Shown: positions 55,415-64,000, counted from the stretch's first letter. The stretch is DNA of 64,000 bases from Streptomyces sp. NBC_01551 (GCF_026339935.1 NZ_JAPEPX010000001.1:5049501-5113500); one strand, 5' to 3'. Notes: generated by a model not told the origin, from the letters alone. Translations and numbers: made by a program.

Positions 55415-55648
55415 TCAGCGGTCCTCGGTGTCGGCGTTTACAGCCGGAGCGGACGTAAGCCGCTCGGTCTCATCCTGTATTTCCGCGGCGATCTTCTTGA
55501 GTTCCGGCTCGAACTTGCGTCCGTGGTGGGCGCAGAAGAGCAGTTCACCGCCGCTCAGCAGGACGACGCGCAGATATGCCTGGGCGCCGCAACGGTCGCA
55601 TCGGTCAGCGGCCGTCAGCGGGGTCGCGGGTGTCAGAACAGTAGTCAC
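55415..55648 (-). CDS. DUF7455 small zinc-binding protein
   Basis: A 77-residue protein with CX2C...CX2H: DRCDRCGAQAYLRV and ELLFCAHHGRKF, expected to bind zinc. This family (named DUF7455, from memory) is very common in actinomycetes near sigma-factor and gyrB-type genes; its function is unknown. GTG start at 55648 with AAGAGG upstream. It faces away from parE; the 445-bp gap between them holds both promoters. Confidence 0.85.
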   Translation of the reverse strand: MTTVLTPATPLTAADRCDRCGAQAYLRVVLLSGGELLFCAHHGRKFEPELKKIAAEIQDETERLTSAPAVNADTEDR

Positions 55649-55944
55649 GTCGCCTCTTCTCTAGCTCGACGAGCTGTCGTACCAGGGTCAACATCCAACC
55701 AGGCCGAAAACGTTCCCGCTCGCGGCTTTTCCTCGAAACTTCCTTCCGAAGCTGGCCGGCTGCTGCCGGTTGGCGGCGAAGGAGCCGTATTGCGTTGCTT
55801 TACGGTTTCGCGTTGTCAGTCGTTCGCTTGTAGCAGTTCCCGTCCTCCCCGGCGTGAGTGCCGGTTGTTCATGAGGACGTGCCCGAACCCTAAATGGTTC
55901 ATGCGCGGAAGGGAACGTGATGTTTGCTTCACCCGCCCGGGGGA

Positions 55945-55974
55945 TCGAACAGGCGTGCGGACCTGCACTAGGCT
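55945..55974 (+). promoter_or_regulatory. candidate parE promoter
   Basis: TCGAAC (-35-like, 55945-55950), 18 nt, TAGGCT (55969-55974): a fair HrdB-type promoter, with ~115-nt leader to the GTG. The -35 also begins a weak SOS-box-like TCGAACAGGCGTGCGG. The rest of the 445-bp gap shows no further site I can support. Confidence 0.55.
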
Positions 55975-56093
55975 GATGAAGGGCGAGGGTGGCGTTGCAT
56001 CGGCTCTACCAGGCCTCGGTACCCTCTGACGGGGCCCCAGCCACCCCTGCGCCCAACCGGGCCAGAAAAGAAATTCAGCGAGGAGCGAACTGC

Positions 56094-58214
56094 GTGACCG
56101 CCGACACGTCCGTGCCTTCCAGCGCACTGCTGACCGGAGCAGACCGGGACGGCTCCAACTACACCGCGCGGCACCTGCTCGTCCTCGAAGGCCTCGAGGC
56201 CGTCCGCAAGCGCCCCGGCATGTACATCGGCTCCACCGACAGCCGTGGCCTGATGCACTGCCTCTGGGAGATCATCGACAACTCCGTCGATGAGGCCCTG
56301 GGTGGCTACTGCGACCACATCGAGGTGATCCTCCACGAGGACTCCTCCGTGGAGGTCCGCGACAACGGCCGCGGCATCCCCGTCGACGTGGAGCCCAAGA
56401 CCGGCCTGTCCGGTGTCGAGGTCGTCATGACCAAGCTGCACGCCGGCGGCAAGTTCGGCGGTGGCTCGTACGCCGCCTCCGGCGGCCTGCACGGCGTCGG
56501 CGCCTCCGTGGTCAACGCCCTCTCCGCCCGCCTCGACGTCGAGGTCGACCGCGGCAGCTCGACGCACGCCATCAGCTTCCGCCGCGGCGTCCCGGGCATG
56601 TTCACCGAGCAGGGTCCCGACAGCCCCTTCGACCCCGCCAACGGCCTGCGCAAGGTCAAGCGGATCACCAAGGGCAAGACCGGCACCCGGGTCCGCTACT
56701 GGGCCGACCGCCAGATCTTCCTCAAGGACGCCCGGCTCTCCCTGGAGACGCTCTACCAGCGCGCCCGCCAGACCGCCTTCCTCGTCCCGGGCCTGACCCT
56801 GGTCGTCCGCGACGAGCGGGCCATCGACGGCGCCGGCAAGACCGAGGAGACGTTCCGCTTCGATGGCGGCATCAGCGAGTTCTGCGAGTACCTGGCGCAG
56901 GACAAGGCCGTCTGCGACGTGCTGCGCCTGACCGGCACCGGCACCTTCAAGGAGACGGTCCCGGTCCTCGACGACCGCGGCCACATGACCCCCACCGAGG
57001 TCACCCGCGAGCTGGGCGTCGACATCGCCCTGCGCTGGGGCACGGGCTACGAGACCAACGTCAAGTCGTTCGTGAACATCATCGCCACCCCCAAGGGCGG
57101 CACCCACGTCTCCGGCTTCGAGCGCTCGGTCGCCAAGACCGTGAACGAGGTGCTGCGCTCCGCGAAGCTGCTGCGCGTCGCCGAGGACGACGTGGTCAAG
57201 GACGACGCGATGGAGGGCATGACGGCCGTCGTCACCGTCCGCCTCGCCGAGCCGCAGTTCGAGGGCCAGACCAAGGAGGTGCTCGGCACCTCGGCGGCCA
57301 CCCGGATCGTCGCCGCCGTCGTCGCCAAGGAGCTCAAGGCGTTCCTGACCTCCACCAAGCGGGACGACAAGCAGCAGGCCCGCTCCGTGATGGAGAAGAT
57401 CGTCGCGGCCGCCCGGACCCGTATCGCGGCCCGCCAGCACAAGGAGGCGCAGCGCCGCAAGACCGCGCTGGAGTCCTCCTCGCTGCCCGCGAAGCTGGCC
57501 GACTGCCGCAGCGACGACGTGGACCGCAGCGAGCTCTTCATCGTCGAGGGCGATTCCGCCCTCGGTACCGCCAAACTCGCTCGGAACTCGGAATTCCAGG
57601 CACTTCTGCCGATCCGCGGCAAGATTCTGAACGTCCAGAAGTCGTCGGTCTCGGACATGCTCAAGAATGCCGAGTGCGGCGCGATCATCCAGGTCATAGG
57701 AGCCGGCTCGGGCCGGACCTTCGACATCGACGCGGCCCGCTACGGGAAGATCGTCCTGCTCGTCGACGCCGATGTCGACGGCGCGCACATCCGCTGCCTG
57801 CTGCTCACGCTCTTCCAGCGCTACATGCGGCCGATGGTCGAGGCGGGCCGGGTCTTCGCGGCCGTTCCGCCGCTGCACCGGATCGAGCTGGTCCAGCCCA
57901 AGAAGGGCCAGGACAAGTACGTCTACACGTACTCGGACAACGAACTGCGCCAGACCCTGCTGGAGTACCAGCGCAAGAACATTCGCTACAAGGACTCGAT
58001 CCAGCGCTACAAGGGCCTTGGCGAGATGGACGCCGACCAGCTGGCGGAGACCACCATGGATCCCCGCTTCCGCACCCTGCGGCGGATCAACATCGGCGAC
58101 CTGGACTCGGCCGAGCAGGTCTTCGACCTGCTGATGGGCAACGAGGTGGCCCCGCGCAAGGAGTTCATCACCGGCTCCGCGGCGACCCTCGACCGCTCGC
58201 GCATCGACGCCTGA
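56094..58214 (+). CDS. parE: DNA topoisomerase IV (gyrase-like) subunit B
   Basis: A 706-residue type IIA topoisomerase ATPase subunit. The GHKL ATPase shows EIIDNSVDEALGG, DNGRGIPVD and GGLHGVGASVVNALS (lid and Mg sites); the transducer Lys is in the KRITKGKTGTRV region; TOPRIM has EGDSALG and DADVDGAHIRCLLL. Length matches ParE (shorter than actinobacterial GyrB with its insertion as judged from memory). Streptomyces have a second gyrB-like gene here (S. coelicolor SCO5822), and its partner parC is usually some kb away, not in this window. Decatenates chromosomes at sporulation. GTG at 56094 follows GAGGAG. Confidence 0.93.
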   Translation: MTADTSVPSSALLTGADRDGSNYTARHLLVLEGLEAVRKRPGMYIGSTDSRGLMHCLWEIIDNSVDEALGGYCDHIEVILHEDSSVEVRDNGRGIPVDVEPKTGLSGVEVVMTKLHAGGKFGGGSYAASGGLHGVGASVVNALSARLDVEVDRGSSTHAISFRRGVPGMFTEQGPDSPFDPANGLRKVKRITKGKTGTRVRYWADRQIFLKDARLSLETLYQRARQTAFLVPGLTLVVRDERAIDGAGKTEETFRFDGGISEFCEYLAQDKAVCDVLRLTGTGTFKETVPVLDDRGHMTPTEVTRELGVDIALRWGTGYETNVKSFVNIIATPKGGTHVSGFERSVAKTVNEVLRSAKLLRVAEDDVVKDDAMEGMTAVVTVRLAEPQFEGQTKEVLGTSAATRIVAAVVAKELKAFLTSTKRDDKQQARSVMEKIVAAARTRIAARQHKEAQRRKTALESSSLPAKLADCRSDDVDRSELFIVEGDSALGTAKLARNSEFQALLPIRGKILNVQKSSVSDMLKNAECGAIIQVIGAGSGRTFDIDAARYGKIVLLVDADVDGAHIRCLLLTLFQRYMRPMVEAGRVFAAVPPLHRIELVQPKKGQDKYVYTYSDNELRQTLLEYQRKNIRYKDSIQRYKGLGEMDADQLAETTMDPRFRTLRRINIGDLDSAEQVFDLLMGNEVAPRKEFITGSAATLDRSRIDA

Positions 58215-58243
58215 GGCGACGGGCGGGCGGATGCCCCCGGCAC

Positions 58244-58289
58244 ACCGGCGCTCTTCACTCCATCACCTGAAGGAGTGAAGAGCGCCGGT
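58244..58289 (+). terminator. parE terminator
   Basis: ACCGGCGCTCTTCACTCC and its exact complement, 18-bp arms, 10-nt loop, 30 bp after the parE stop. Confidence 0.93.
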
Positions 58290-58366
58290 ACATCAGTCCG
58301 GAAAGGGACCATTGCGCACATCCTTGTGGACACGCGGCCAATGCGGCGGCGGACAAGGAGAGTTCG

Positions 58367-58852
58367 GTGGACAAGCACGAAGGTCGTGATGCCGGAACGA
58401 TCCGGCTGGACGACCCCTGGTACGACGCGCTGGCCGTCGGCTGGGGCGAGGGCGAGGACACGGCCCCGCCGCGTCCGGCCCCCGGTGGCCGCCCCGCGCC
58501 CGGCGCATCCGACATCTACCTCGAAGTGCAGCGCAGCGCCGCCTTCCAGGAGGTCCGCAGCCGATACCGCAGGTTCGTCGTCCCCGCGACCGTCGGCTTC
58601 TTCCTCTGGTACGTCGCCTACGTGATCGCCGCGACGGCGGCGCCCGGGCTGATGGCCCGGCCCGTGGTCGGGGCGGTCAACGTGGCCCTGCTGGCGGGAC
58701 TCGGGCAGTTCCTCAGCACCTTCCTGCTGACCTGGGCCTACGCCCGCCACGCGCGACTGCGCCGGGACCGGGCGGCGCTGGACCTGCGCTGGACGGTGTT
58801 CGAGCAGGAGCGAGGCCAGGAGCGGGCCCGCAGCCGGGGGGTCGGCCGGTGA
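58367..58852 (+). CDS. DUF485 inner-membrane protein
   Basis: A 161-residue protein. Soluble head (~70 residues) then two spans (VVPATVGFFLWYVAYVIAATAA and AVNVALLAGLGQFLSTFLLTWAYA) and a basic C-tail, the usual DUF485 layout. DUF485 genes generally accompany sodium/acetate symporters, as here: its stop overlaps the symporter's GTG (GTGA, 4 bp), so they are translationally coupled. Probably an accessory of the transporter. GTG start after GGAGAG. Confidence 0.88.
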   Translation: MDKHEGRDAGTIRLDDPWYDALAVGWGEGEDTAPPRPAPGGRPAPGASDIYLEVQRSAAFQEVRSRYRRFVVPATVGFFLWYVAYVIAATAAPGLMARPVVGAVNVALLAGLGQFLSTFLLTWAYARHARLRRDRAALDLRWTVFEQERGQERARSRGVGR

Positions 58853-60441
58853 CCACCGAACACCAGACCCTCGCGCTGATCCTGTTCAGCCTCTTCATCG
58901 CGGTCACCCTGGGCATCACCACCTGGGTCAGCCGCAACCGGCACGGCTCGGCCGAGGAGTTCTACGCGGGCGGGCGGTTGTTCTCCCCGCTGGAGAACGG
59001 TTTCGCCATCGCCGGCGACTACATGTCCGCCGCCTCCTTCCTGGGCATCTCCGGCCTGATCGCGCTGTTCGGGTACGACGGCCTGCTGTACTCGGTCGGC
59101 TTCCTCGTCGCCTGGCTCGTCGTCCTGTTCCTGGTCGCCGAACTGGTCCGCAACTGCGGCCGGTTCACGCTGGCCGACGTGGTTGCCGCGCGGATGAGCG
59201 AGCGTCCGGTGCGGATCGCGGCCGGAGCCTCTTCGGTCACCGTCTCGGTGCTCTACCTCGTCGCGCAGATGGTCGGCGCGGGAAGTCTGGTCGGCCTGCT
59301 GCTCGGAGACTCCGGCACGGCGGCGCGGACGCTGACGGTGATCGGGGTCGGCGCGCTGATGGTGGTGTACGTGTCCTTCGGCGGGATGCGGGCCACCACC
59401 TGGATCCAGATCGTGAAGGCCGTCCTGCTGATGGGCGGGGCGATCACGCTGACCGTGCTCGTACTGCTGCGCTTCCACGGGAACTTCGACCAGCTGCTGA
59501 CGAGCGCCGCCGAACGCAGCGGGCACGGGACCCGGTTCCTAAGCCCCGGGCTCAAGTACGGCGGGGGCTGGACCGCCCGGGTCGACTTCATGAGCCTCGG
59601 GCTCGCGCTGGTGCTGGGCACCGCCGGGCTGCCGCACATCCTGTCGCGCTTCTACACGGTGCCCACCGCGCGGGCCGCCCGCCGGTCGGTGGTGTGGGCG
59701 ATCGGGCTGATCGGCGGCTTCTACCTGATGACGATCGTGCTCGGATTCGGGGCGGCCGCGCTGGTGGGCCCGGACGCGGTCCGCGCCTCCAACGCCTCGG
59801 GGAACACGGCGGTTCCGCTGCTCGCCGCGTTCCTGGGCGGAGGCGCCGGCTCCACCGGCGGCGCGGTGTTGTTCGCCTTCGTGGCGGCCATCGCCTTCGC
59901 CACGATCCTGGCGGTCGTCGCGGGCATCACCCTGGCCTCGTCGGCCTCGGTCGCGCACGACCTGTACGCCTCGCTGAAGCGCCGGCACGCGCGCCAGCGC
60001 AGCGAGGTGACCGTGGCCAGGACCGCGGCCGTCGGTATCGGCGCGGTGGCGATCGCGCTTGGGCTGCTCGCCCAGGACCTGAACGTGGCGTTCCTGGTGG
60101 GGCTGGCCTTCGCGGTGGCGGCCTCGGCGAACCTTCCGGTGCTGCTGTACTCGCTGTTCTGGCGCGACTTCACGACCCGGGGCGCCGTCTGGTCGGTGTA
60201 CGGGGGACTGGTGCCGGCCGTGTTGCTGGTGGTGCTGTCGCCGGTGGTCTCCGGCAGCCCGGAATCCCTGTTCCCGGGCGTGGACTTCCAGTACTTCCCG
60301 TTGCAGAACCCGGGGATCGTCTCGATCCCGCTGGGGTTCCTGGCGGGCTGGCTGGGGACGGTCACCTCCGCCGAGGAAGCGGACGAGCGCAAGCACGCGG
60401 AGACCGAGGTGCGGTCGCTGACGGGGGCGGGGGCCGTCTGA
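58849..60441 (+). CDS. solute:sodium symporter, acetate permease (ActP)-like
   Basis: A 530-residue transporter of the SSS family. Conserved sodium-symport stretches: AEEFYAGGRLFSPLENGFAIAGDYMSAASFLGISGLIALFGYDGLLYSVGFLVAWLVVLF and GTAGLPHILSRFYTVPTARAARRS; ~13 hydrophobic spans. Closest to cation/acetate symporters (ActP/YjcG). It faces convergently the two-component genes 60446-62832 whose sensor is of the type detecting small carboxylates, suggesting that system controls uptake. GTG start overlaps the DUF485 stop. Confidence 0.92.
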   Translation: MTTEHQTLALILFSLFIAVTLGITTWVSRNRHGSAEEFYAGGRLFSPLENGFAIAGDYMSAASFLGISGLIALFGYDGLLYSVGFLVAWLVVLFLVAELVRNCGRFTLADVVAARMSERPVRIAAGASSVTVSVLYLVAQMVGAGSLVGLLLGDSGTAARTLTVIGVGALMVVYVSFGGMRATTWIQIVKAVLLMGGAITLTVLVLLRFHGNFDQLLTSAAERSGHGTRFLSPGLKYGGGWTARVDFMSLGLALVLGTAGLPHILSRFYTVPTARAARRSVVWAIGLIGGFYLMTIVLGFGAAALVGPDAVRASNASGNTAVPLLAAFLGGGAGSTGGAVLFAFVAAIAFATILAVVAGITLASSASVAHDLYASLKRRHARQRSEVTVARTAAVGIGAVAIALGLLAQDLNVAFLVGLAFAVAASANLPVLLYSLFWRDFTTRGAVWSVYGGLVPAVLLVVLSPVVSGSPESLFPGVDFQYFPLQNPGIVSIPLGFLAGWLGTVTSAEEADERKHAETEVRSLTGAGAV

Positions 60442-60445
60442 GCCG

Positions 60446-61204
60446 TCAGGTTCCGTCGGCGCGGCGGTCGGACGGGCGCCAGGAGTAGCGGTGTTCCGGC
60501 CGGCCCGTCTCGCCGTAGCGCAGGGCGAGGGTGACCCGGCCGGTGCGGTCGAGGAGCTTGAGGTAGCGCTGGGCGGTCTGGCGGCTGATGCCCGCGAGAT
60601 CGGCGATCTGCTGGGTGGAGAGCGGGCCGTCGGCGGTGCGCAGCACCTGGCGGACCAGCTCGGCGGTGGTGGCGGAGTGGCCCTTGGGGAGCTCGTGGGG
60701 GGTGCCGGCCGAGGCGAGGGTGCCGAAGATGCGGTCCACCTCGGCCTGTTCGGCCTCGCCGCCGCTCTCCAGGGTGCGGCGCAGTGATGCGTACGCCTCC
60801 AGGCGGGTCCGCAGGGCGCCGAAGGTGAAGGGTTTGACCAGGTACTGGAGCGCGCCGAGCCGCATCGCGGCCTGGACGGTGGCCAGGTCACGGGCGGCGG
60901 TGACCATGATCACGTCGGTCAGGTCGCCGCGTTGGCGCAGGCGGCGCACCAGGTCCAGGCCGTTCTCGTCCGGGAGGTAATGGTCGAGGAGGATCAGGTC
61001 GACCGGGCGGGCGGAGAGCAGCTCCAGGGCCGCGGCCGCGGAGTGGGCCCGGGCCGTCACCTCGAATCCGGGAACCTTGGCCACGTACGCCGCGTTGATC
61101 AGGGCAACCCGCATGTCGTCGTCGACGACCAATACGGAGAACACCCGGCTCGGGATCGCGTCCCTCGCGCCCATGGGGTCGCCCGTGGGATCCATCGCGT
61201 TCAT
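60446..61204 (-). CDS. response regulator, CitB/DcuR family
   Basis: A 252-residue regulator with an N-terminal receiver (phospho-Asp in LILLDHYLPDENGLDLV; acidic pocket VVDDDMRV) and a C-terminal helix-turn-helix (STQQIADLAGISRQTAQRYLKLLDRTGRV). It follows the sensor kinase and its start overlaps the kinase stop by 4 bp (ATGA), so they are translationally coupled. Such systems sense citrate or C4-dicarboxylates; with the convergent symporter an uptake-control role is likely. Confidence 0.93.
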   Translation of the reverse strand: MNAMDPTGDPMGARDAIPSRVFSVLVVDDDMRVALINAAYVAKVPGFEVTARAHSAAAALELLSARPVDLILLDHYLPDENGLDLVRRLRQRGDLTDVIMVTAARDLATVQAAMRLGALQYLVKPFTFGALRTRLEAYASLRRTLESGGEAEQAEVDRIFGTLASAGTPHELPKGHSATTAELVRQVLRTADGPLSTQQIADLAGISRQTAQRYLKLLDRTGRVTLALRYGETGRPEHRYSWRPSDRRADGT

Positions 61205-62832
61205 CGCAGGGCCTCCGGGAGTACGACGGAGAACTCCGCCCCTCCGTCCGCTGCTGCACCGGCCCAGGCGCTGCCTCCCTGCCGCTCCGCGAGCCGGCGG
61301 ACGAGCGCGAGACCGAGCCCGCGCTCGCGATGGCGGCTGGGCTGCTTGGTCGACCAGCCTTCGGTGAAGATCTCCTCGCGCCGCGCGGCGGGGACGCCGG
61401 GGCCGCTGTCGCGGACGCGCAGGACCGCGGTTCGGCCCTCCGCGTGGATGTCGACCTCCACGAGGGGCGCCGCGGAGCCCGCCGCCGCGTCCAGGGCGTT
61501 GTCGACCAGGTTCCCGACGATGGTGACGAGGCCGCCGGGATCGACCAGACGGTCGGGGAGGAGGGTGGAGTCGGCTAGGCGCAGTGGCACGCCGCGCTCG
61601 GCGGCGACCGTGGTCTTGCCCACGAGGAGTGCGGCCAGCAGCGGGTCCCGGACCTTCTCGGTGACCTGCTCGGCGGTGCTGCGATGGACCCCGACCACCT
61701 CGGTGACGAACTCCGCCGCCTCCTCGTGCAGGCCCAGCTCCAGCAGGCCGAGGACGGTGTGGAGGCGGTTGGCGTGCTCGTGGTCCTGCGCGCGCAGGGC
61801 GTCGATCAGGCCCCGGGTGGAGTCGAGCTCGCGGCTCAGGTGCTCCAGCTCGGTGCGGTCACGCAGGGTGGCGACGGCGCCGCCGTCCTGCGTGGGCATC
61901 CGGTTCGCGACCAGGATCCGCGGGCCCTGCACGGTGAGCAGGTCCCGGCCCGTGACCCGGCCGGCCAGGACGTCGGTGGTCCGGCCCGTGCCGAGTACGT
62001 CGTCCAGCGGACGCCCGGCGAGGGCTTCGGCGGAGTCGGGGGCGAGGCCCAGCAGCCGGGCGGCCTCGTCGTTGACCAGGCGGATCCGGCCGCCGCGGTC
62101 GAGGGCGATCACGCCTTCGCGGATGGAGTGCAGCATGGCCTCGCGCTCCGCGAGCAGCCCCGCGATGTCGGAGAAGGCCAGGTCGCGGGTCTGGCGCTGG
62201 ATCCGGCGGGAGAGCAGGTAGGCGGCGAGCGCTCCCGCCGCCAGGGCGCCGCCCGCGTAGGCGAGCAGGCCGGGGATGGCGCCGATCAGCCGGTCGCGGA
62301 CGCTGTCGTAGGCGATCCCGACCGAGACGGCGCCGACGATCTCCCCGTCCGCCGCGACCAGCGGGACCTTGCCGCGGGCGGAGCGGCCGAGGGTGCCGTC
62401 GTCGATCTCCATGATCTCGCGGCCGGCCAGGGCGTCGCTGGGGTCGGTGGAGACGGGCAGTCCGATCCGGCCGGAGCTGGGGTGGGAGTGGCGGATCCCG
62501 TCCAGGTCCATGACGACCACGTACTCGGCGCCGGTGGCCCGGCGGATCCGCTCGGCCGAGGCCTGTACGGGGCTGTCCGCCGACGGCCTCCCGGCCGGAG
62601 GTCGCGAGGCCAGCAGGTCCGCGGCGAGCGACGGGTCGGCGGCCGCGCTCTGCGCGATGGCCAGGGCGCGCCGCATCGCCTGGTCGTCGAGCTGCGCGCT
62701 CAGCGGGGCCAGGAAGAGTCCCGTGGCCAGCACGACGACCCCGGCCGCGATGGCCAGCTGGGTCAGCAGGATCTGGGAGACGGCCCGTCTGGGCAGCCCG
62801 AGGCGCCGAGCGCTGAAGAGGGGGAAGCGCAT
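61201..62832 (-). CDS. sensor histidine kinase, CitA/DcuS family
   Basis: A 543-residue membrane kinase: span 1 (LLTQLAIAAGVVVLATGLFLA), an extracytoplasmic PDC-type sensor domain (~45-180; EYVVVMDLDGIRHSHPSSGRIGLPVSTDPSDAL), span 2 (GLLAYAGGALAAGALAAYLL), a cytoplasmic PAS domain (~220-310) and the kinase core. The phospho-acceptor His is in QDHEHANRLHTVLG; N box GNLVDNALDAA; G boxes RDSGPGVP and ERGLGLALVRRL. This matches the CitA group, including the HxxxR-type dimerisation helix. Signal probably a small carboxylate. Confidence 0.92.
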   Translation of the reverse strand: MRFPLFSARRLGLPRRAVSQILLTQLAIAAGVVVLATGLFLAPLSAQLDDQAMRRALAIAQSAAADPSLAADLLASRPPAGRPSADSPVQASAERIRRATGAEYVVVMDLDGIRHSHPSSGRIGLPVSTDPSDALAGREIMEIDDGTLGRSARGKVPLVAADGEIVGAVSVGIAYDSVRDRLIGAIPGLLAYAGGALAAGALAAYLLSRRIQRQTRDLAFSDIAGLLAEREAMLHSIREGVIALDRGGRIRLVNDEAARLLGLAPDSAEALAGRPLDDVLGTGRTTDVLAGRVTGRDLLTVQGPRILVANRMPTQDGGAVATLRDRTELEHLSRELDSTRGLIDALRAQDHEHANRLHTVLGLLELGLHEEAAEFVTEVVGVHRSTAEQVTEKVRDPLLAALLVGKTTVAAERGVPLRLADSTLLPDRLVDPGGLVTIVGNLVDNALDAAAGSAAPLVEVDIHAEGRTAVLRVRDSGPGVPAARREEIFTEGWSTKQPSRHRERGLGLALVRRLAERQGGSAWAGAAADGGAEFSVVLPEALR

Positions 62833-62885
62833 GACAAGAACCGTAGGTCGGCTTCGGCGCCGGCGGTATGCCCGGGGCCTGCGGA

Positions 62886-63314
62886 TCAGACGGCGGAGGG
62901 TGTGATTCCGCTCCCGCCGCGGGCTGCCGCCGAGGGGCGCTCGCGCAGCAGCAGGGCGGCGGTGAGTGCCACGGCGGCAGCGGTCGCGCCGTGGATGCCG
63001 TACGCCGTGGCGGCGGGTCCGCCCGCGCTCAGGACGATGACCATGTCACCCAGCGGTACGAAGGCGAGTGCCGCCATGGTCCAGCCCAGTGCCCGGCGGT
63101 GCCCGGTGACCAGCAGGACCAGGACGATCAGGCCGCTCACGATGTCCCGGACCCCCTTGACGGCGAGGAAGGCCGTCCCGTCCTGCCGGGGCCAGGTCGG
63201 GACGCCGAACTGGGAGGCGGAGGCCTGCGGGGCGATCAGGTAGCTGAAGCCGATGTAGAGGATGAAGGCGACGCCGAGGGCGGCCAGGGCGGTGGCGAGG
63301 TGCTTGACGGTCAT
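62886..63314 (-). CDS. DUF4267-like small membrane protein
   Basis: A 142-residue protein with four hydrophobic stretches (TALAALGVAFILYIGFSYLI, GLIVLVLLVTGH, ALGWTMAALAFVPLGDMVIVLS, ATAAAVALTAALLL). FLAVKGVRDIVSGLIVLVLLV fits the DUF4267 family of unknown function. ATG at 63314 with AGGAG upstream. It lies between the two-component genes and the hemerythrin-like gene, all on the same strand, but a shared transcript is not proven. Confidence 0.78.
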   Translation of the reverse strand: MTVKHLATALAALGVAFILYIGFSYLIAPQASASQFGVPTWPRQDGTAFLAVKGVRDIVSGLIVLVLLVTGHRRALGWTMAALAFVPLGDMVIVLSAGGPAATAYGIHGATAAAVALTAALLLRERPSAAARGGSGITPSAV

Positions 63315-63386
63315 GGCGGTCTCCTGAAGTGGTTCCGGGGGCATGGGGGGGGGTGCGGGGGCGGGGCGGGTTCGTGCGGGGCGCGG

Positions 63387-64000
63387 TCAGCGGCCGGTGC
63401 GGCGGATGGCGCGCACCTTGAGGGCGTAGGCCGGGCGGCCGACGGCATGCCAGATCAGGCGGGCCGGGAGCGGCAGGCCCGAGAGCATGGACCTGCGCTC
63501 GGCCCGGTCCGCCTCCTCCAGGGCCATGCCGAGGAAGAACAGCAGCTTGGCCTTGGACGCGCTCGCCGCGAAGTGCTCGCCCATCGCGGCCCACTCGTGG
63601 GTGGTCAGATGCCGGCCGACAAGCGGAAGAAGAGACTCTTCCTCCTCGTCGAGGTGCTCGACCAGGACGGCACGGTGCTCGGCCAGTACGGCGGCGAGAC
63701 GGTCGCGCTCCGCCTCGGCGGCGGTGGCCTCCCAGGCGGGCAGGGCGGCATCGGCCGCCGCGAGGGTGGCGGCCACCCGCTCGTGCTGCTCTTCCATGCG
63801 CAGGACCACGTCGGCTTCGAGATCGACGCGGGCCAGCAGCGCCGGCCAGAGGTGCTCGTCTTCTCCCGTGTGGTGGTTGTGGAGGCCGAGGCGGTAGGTG
63901 CGGAAGTGCTCCGCCAGGACCCTGGCCCGTGCGGTGTCCCCGGGTGCCGTGGCGGTGACCAGATCGATCAGCAGGCGTGCCTCGCGACGGATGCCGCGGT
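63387..64000 (-). CDS. hemerythrin HHE domain protein (5' end beyond window)
   Basis: The frame stays open from 63387 to the window edge, so the N-terminus is missing. The visible part has the hemerythrin di-iron pattern: HNHHTGEDEHLWPALL and, further on, HRAVLVEHLDEEEESLLPLVGRHL, i.e. His/Glu ligands on helices 3 and 4. Such bacterial proteins bind oxygen, NO or act in redox/iron sensing. A C-terminal extension of ~60 residues (AKLLFFLGMALEEADRAERRSMLSG ... YALKVRAIRRTGR) is basic. Adjacent to DUF4267. Confidence 0.82.
   Translation of the reverse strand, partial: RGIRREARLLIDLVTATAPGDTARARVLAEHFRTYRLGLHNHHTGEDEHLWPALLARVDLEADVVLRMEEQHERVAATLAAADAALPAWEATAAEAERDRLAAVLAEHRAVLVEHLDEEEESLLPLVGRHLTTHEWAAMGEHFAASASKAKLLFFLGMALEEADRAERRSMLSGLPLPARLIWHAVGRPAYALKVRAIRRTGR

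Overview
The window is chromosomal DNA from a high-GC actinomycete, almost certainly a Streptomyces. Supporting features are the very high G+C at third codon positions, frequent GTG starts, the developmental regulator WhiH next to the principal sigma factor HrdB, and a gene order (miaB, miaA, dapF, RelA/SpoT homologue, hflX, siderophore synthetases, dinG-type helicase, lexA, nrdR-nrdJ, rnhB, recQ, whiH, hrdB, parE) that follows, from memory, the core-chromosome order of S. coelicolor around SCO5787-SCO5822. It is a conserved housekeeping region with a few accessory insertions, not a plasmid, prophage or chromosome arm. I saw no rRNA, tRNA, CRISPR array or intact insertion sequence.

Layout. 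1-8.4 kb: tRNA modification (miaB 3' end, miaA), diaminopimelate epimerase (dapF), a RelA/SpoT homologue and a secreted M1 peptidase. 8.6-11.4 kb: GTPase hflX facing a lipoprotein-like serine protease across a perfect 40-bp palindrome. 11.6-19.0 kb: an NRPS-independent siderophore operon (PLP aminotransferase, two IucA/IucC synthetases, one acyltransferase); the first synthetase is read through from a ~510-residue Pro/Ala-rich repeat region. 19.1-26.0 kb: DNA-damage and dNTP block: DinG-like helicase, lexA with an SOS box, nrdR with two NrdR boxes, and B12-dependent ribonucleotide reductase nrdJ. 26.1-32.6 kb: small accessory enzymes (arylamine N-acetyltransferase, histidine phosphatase, ADP-ribosylglycohydrolase), a 161-bp inverted-repeat element and a DUF4173 membrane protein. 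32.6-34.9 kb: MFS exporter with a divergent TetR and two palindromic operators. 35.0-39.9 kb: rnhB, two unknown genes and a RecQ helicase with a phosphoribosyltransferase-like tail. 39.9-44.7 kb: accessory island of divergent regulator/enzyme pairs (TetR with SnoaL-like and NmrA-like genes; LysR with an MBL hydrolase; DUF2071). 44.8-51.1 kb: DUF4192, glycogen-debranching-like protein, NUDIX-winged-helix protein and a fused ABC transporter. 51.3-58.2 kb: whiH, hrdB, trypsin-like protease, DUF7455 zinc protein, parE. 58.4-64 kb: DUF485 plus solute:sodium symporter operon, a convergent CitA/CitB-type two-component system, DUF4267 and a hemerythrin-like protein cut by the window end.

Several regulatory sites are readable directly: an SOS box for lexA, paired NrdR boxes 31 bp apart, paired TetR operators at two loci, a T-N11-A LysR box, and long hairpin terminators between convergent genes. 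About ten start codons have a TANNNT-type -10 hexamer only 6-10 nt upstream and no ribosome-binding site, so leaderless transcription appears common here. No clearly new multi-gene system is visible; the best candidates for new biology are the repeat-extended siderophore synthetase operon, the RecQ-phosphoribosyltransferase fusion, the minus-strand-pairing inverted-repeat element and the fused ABC protein beside whiH.
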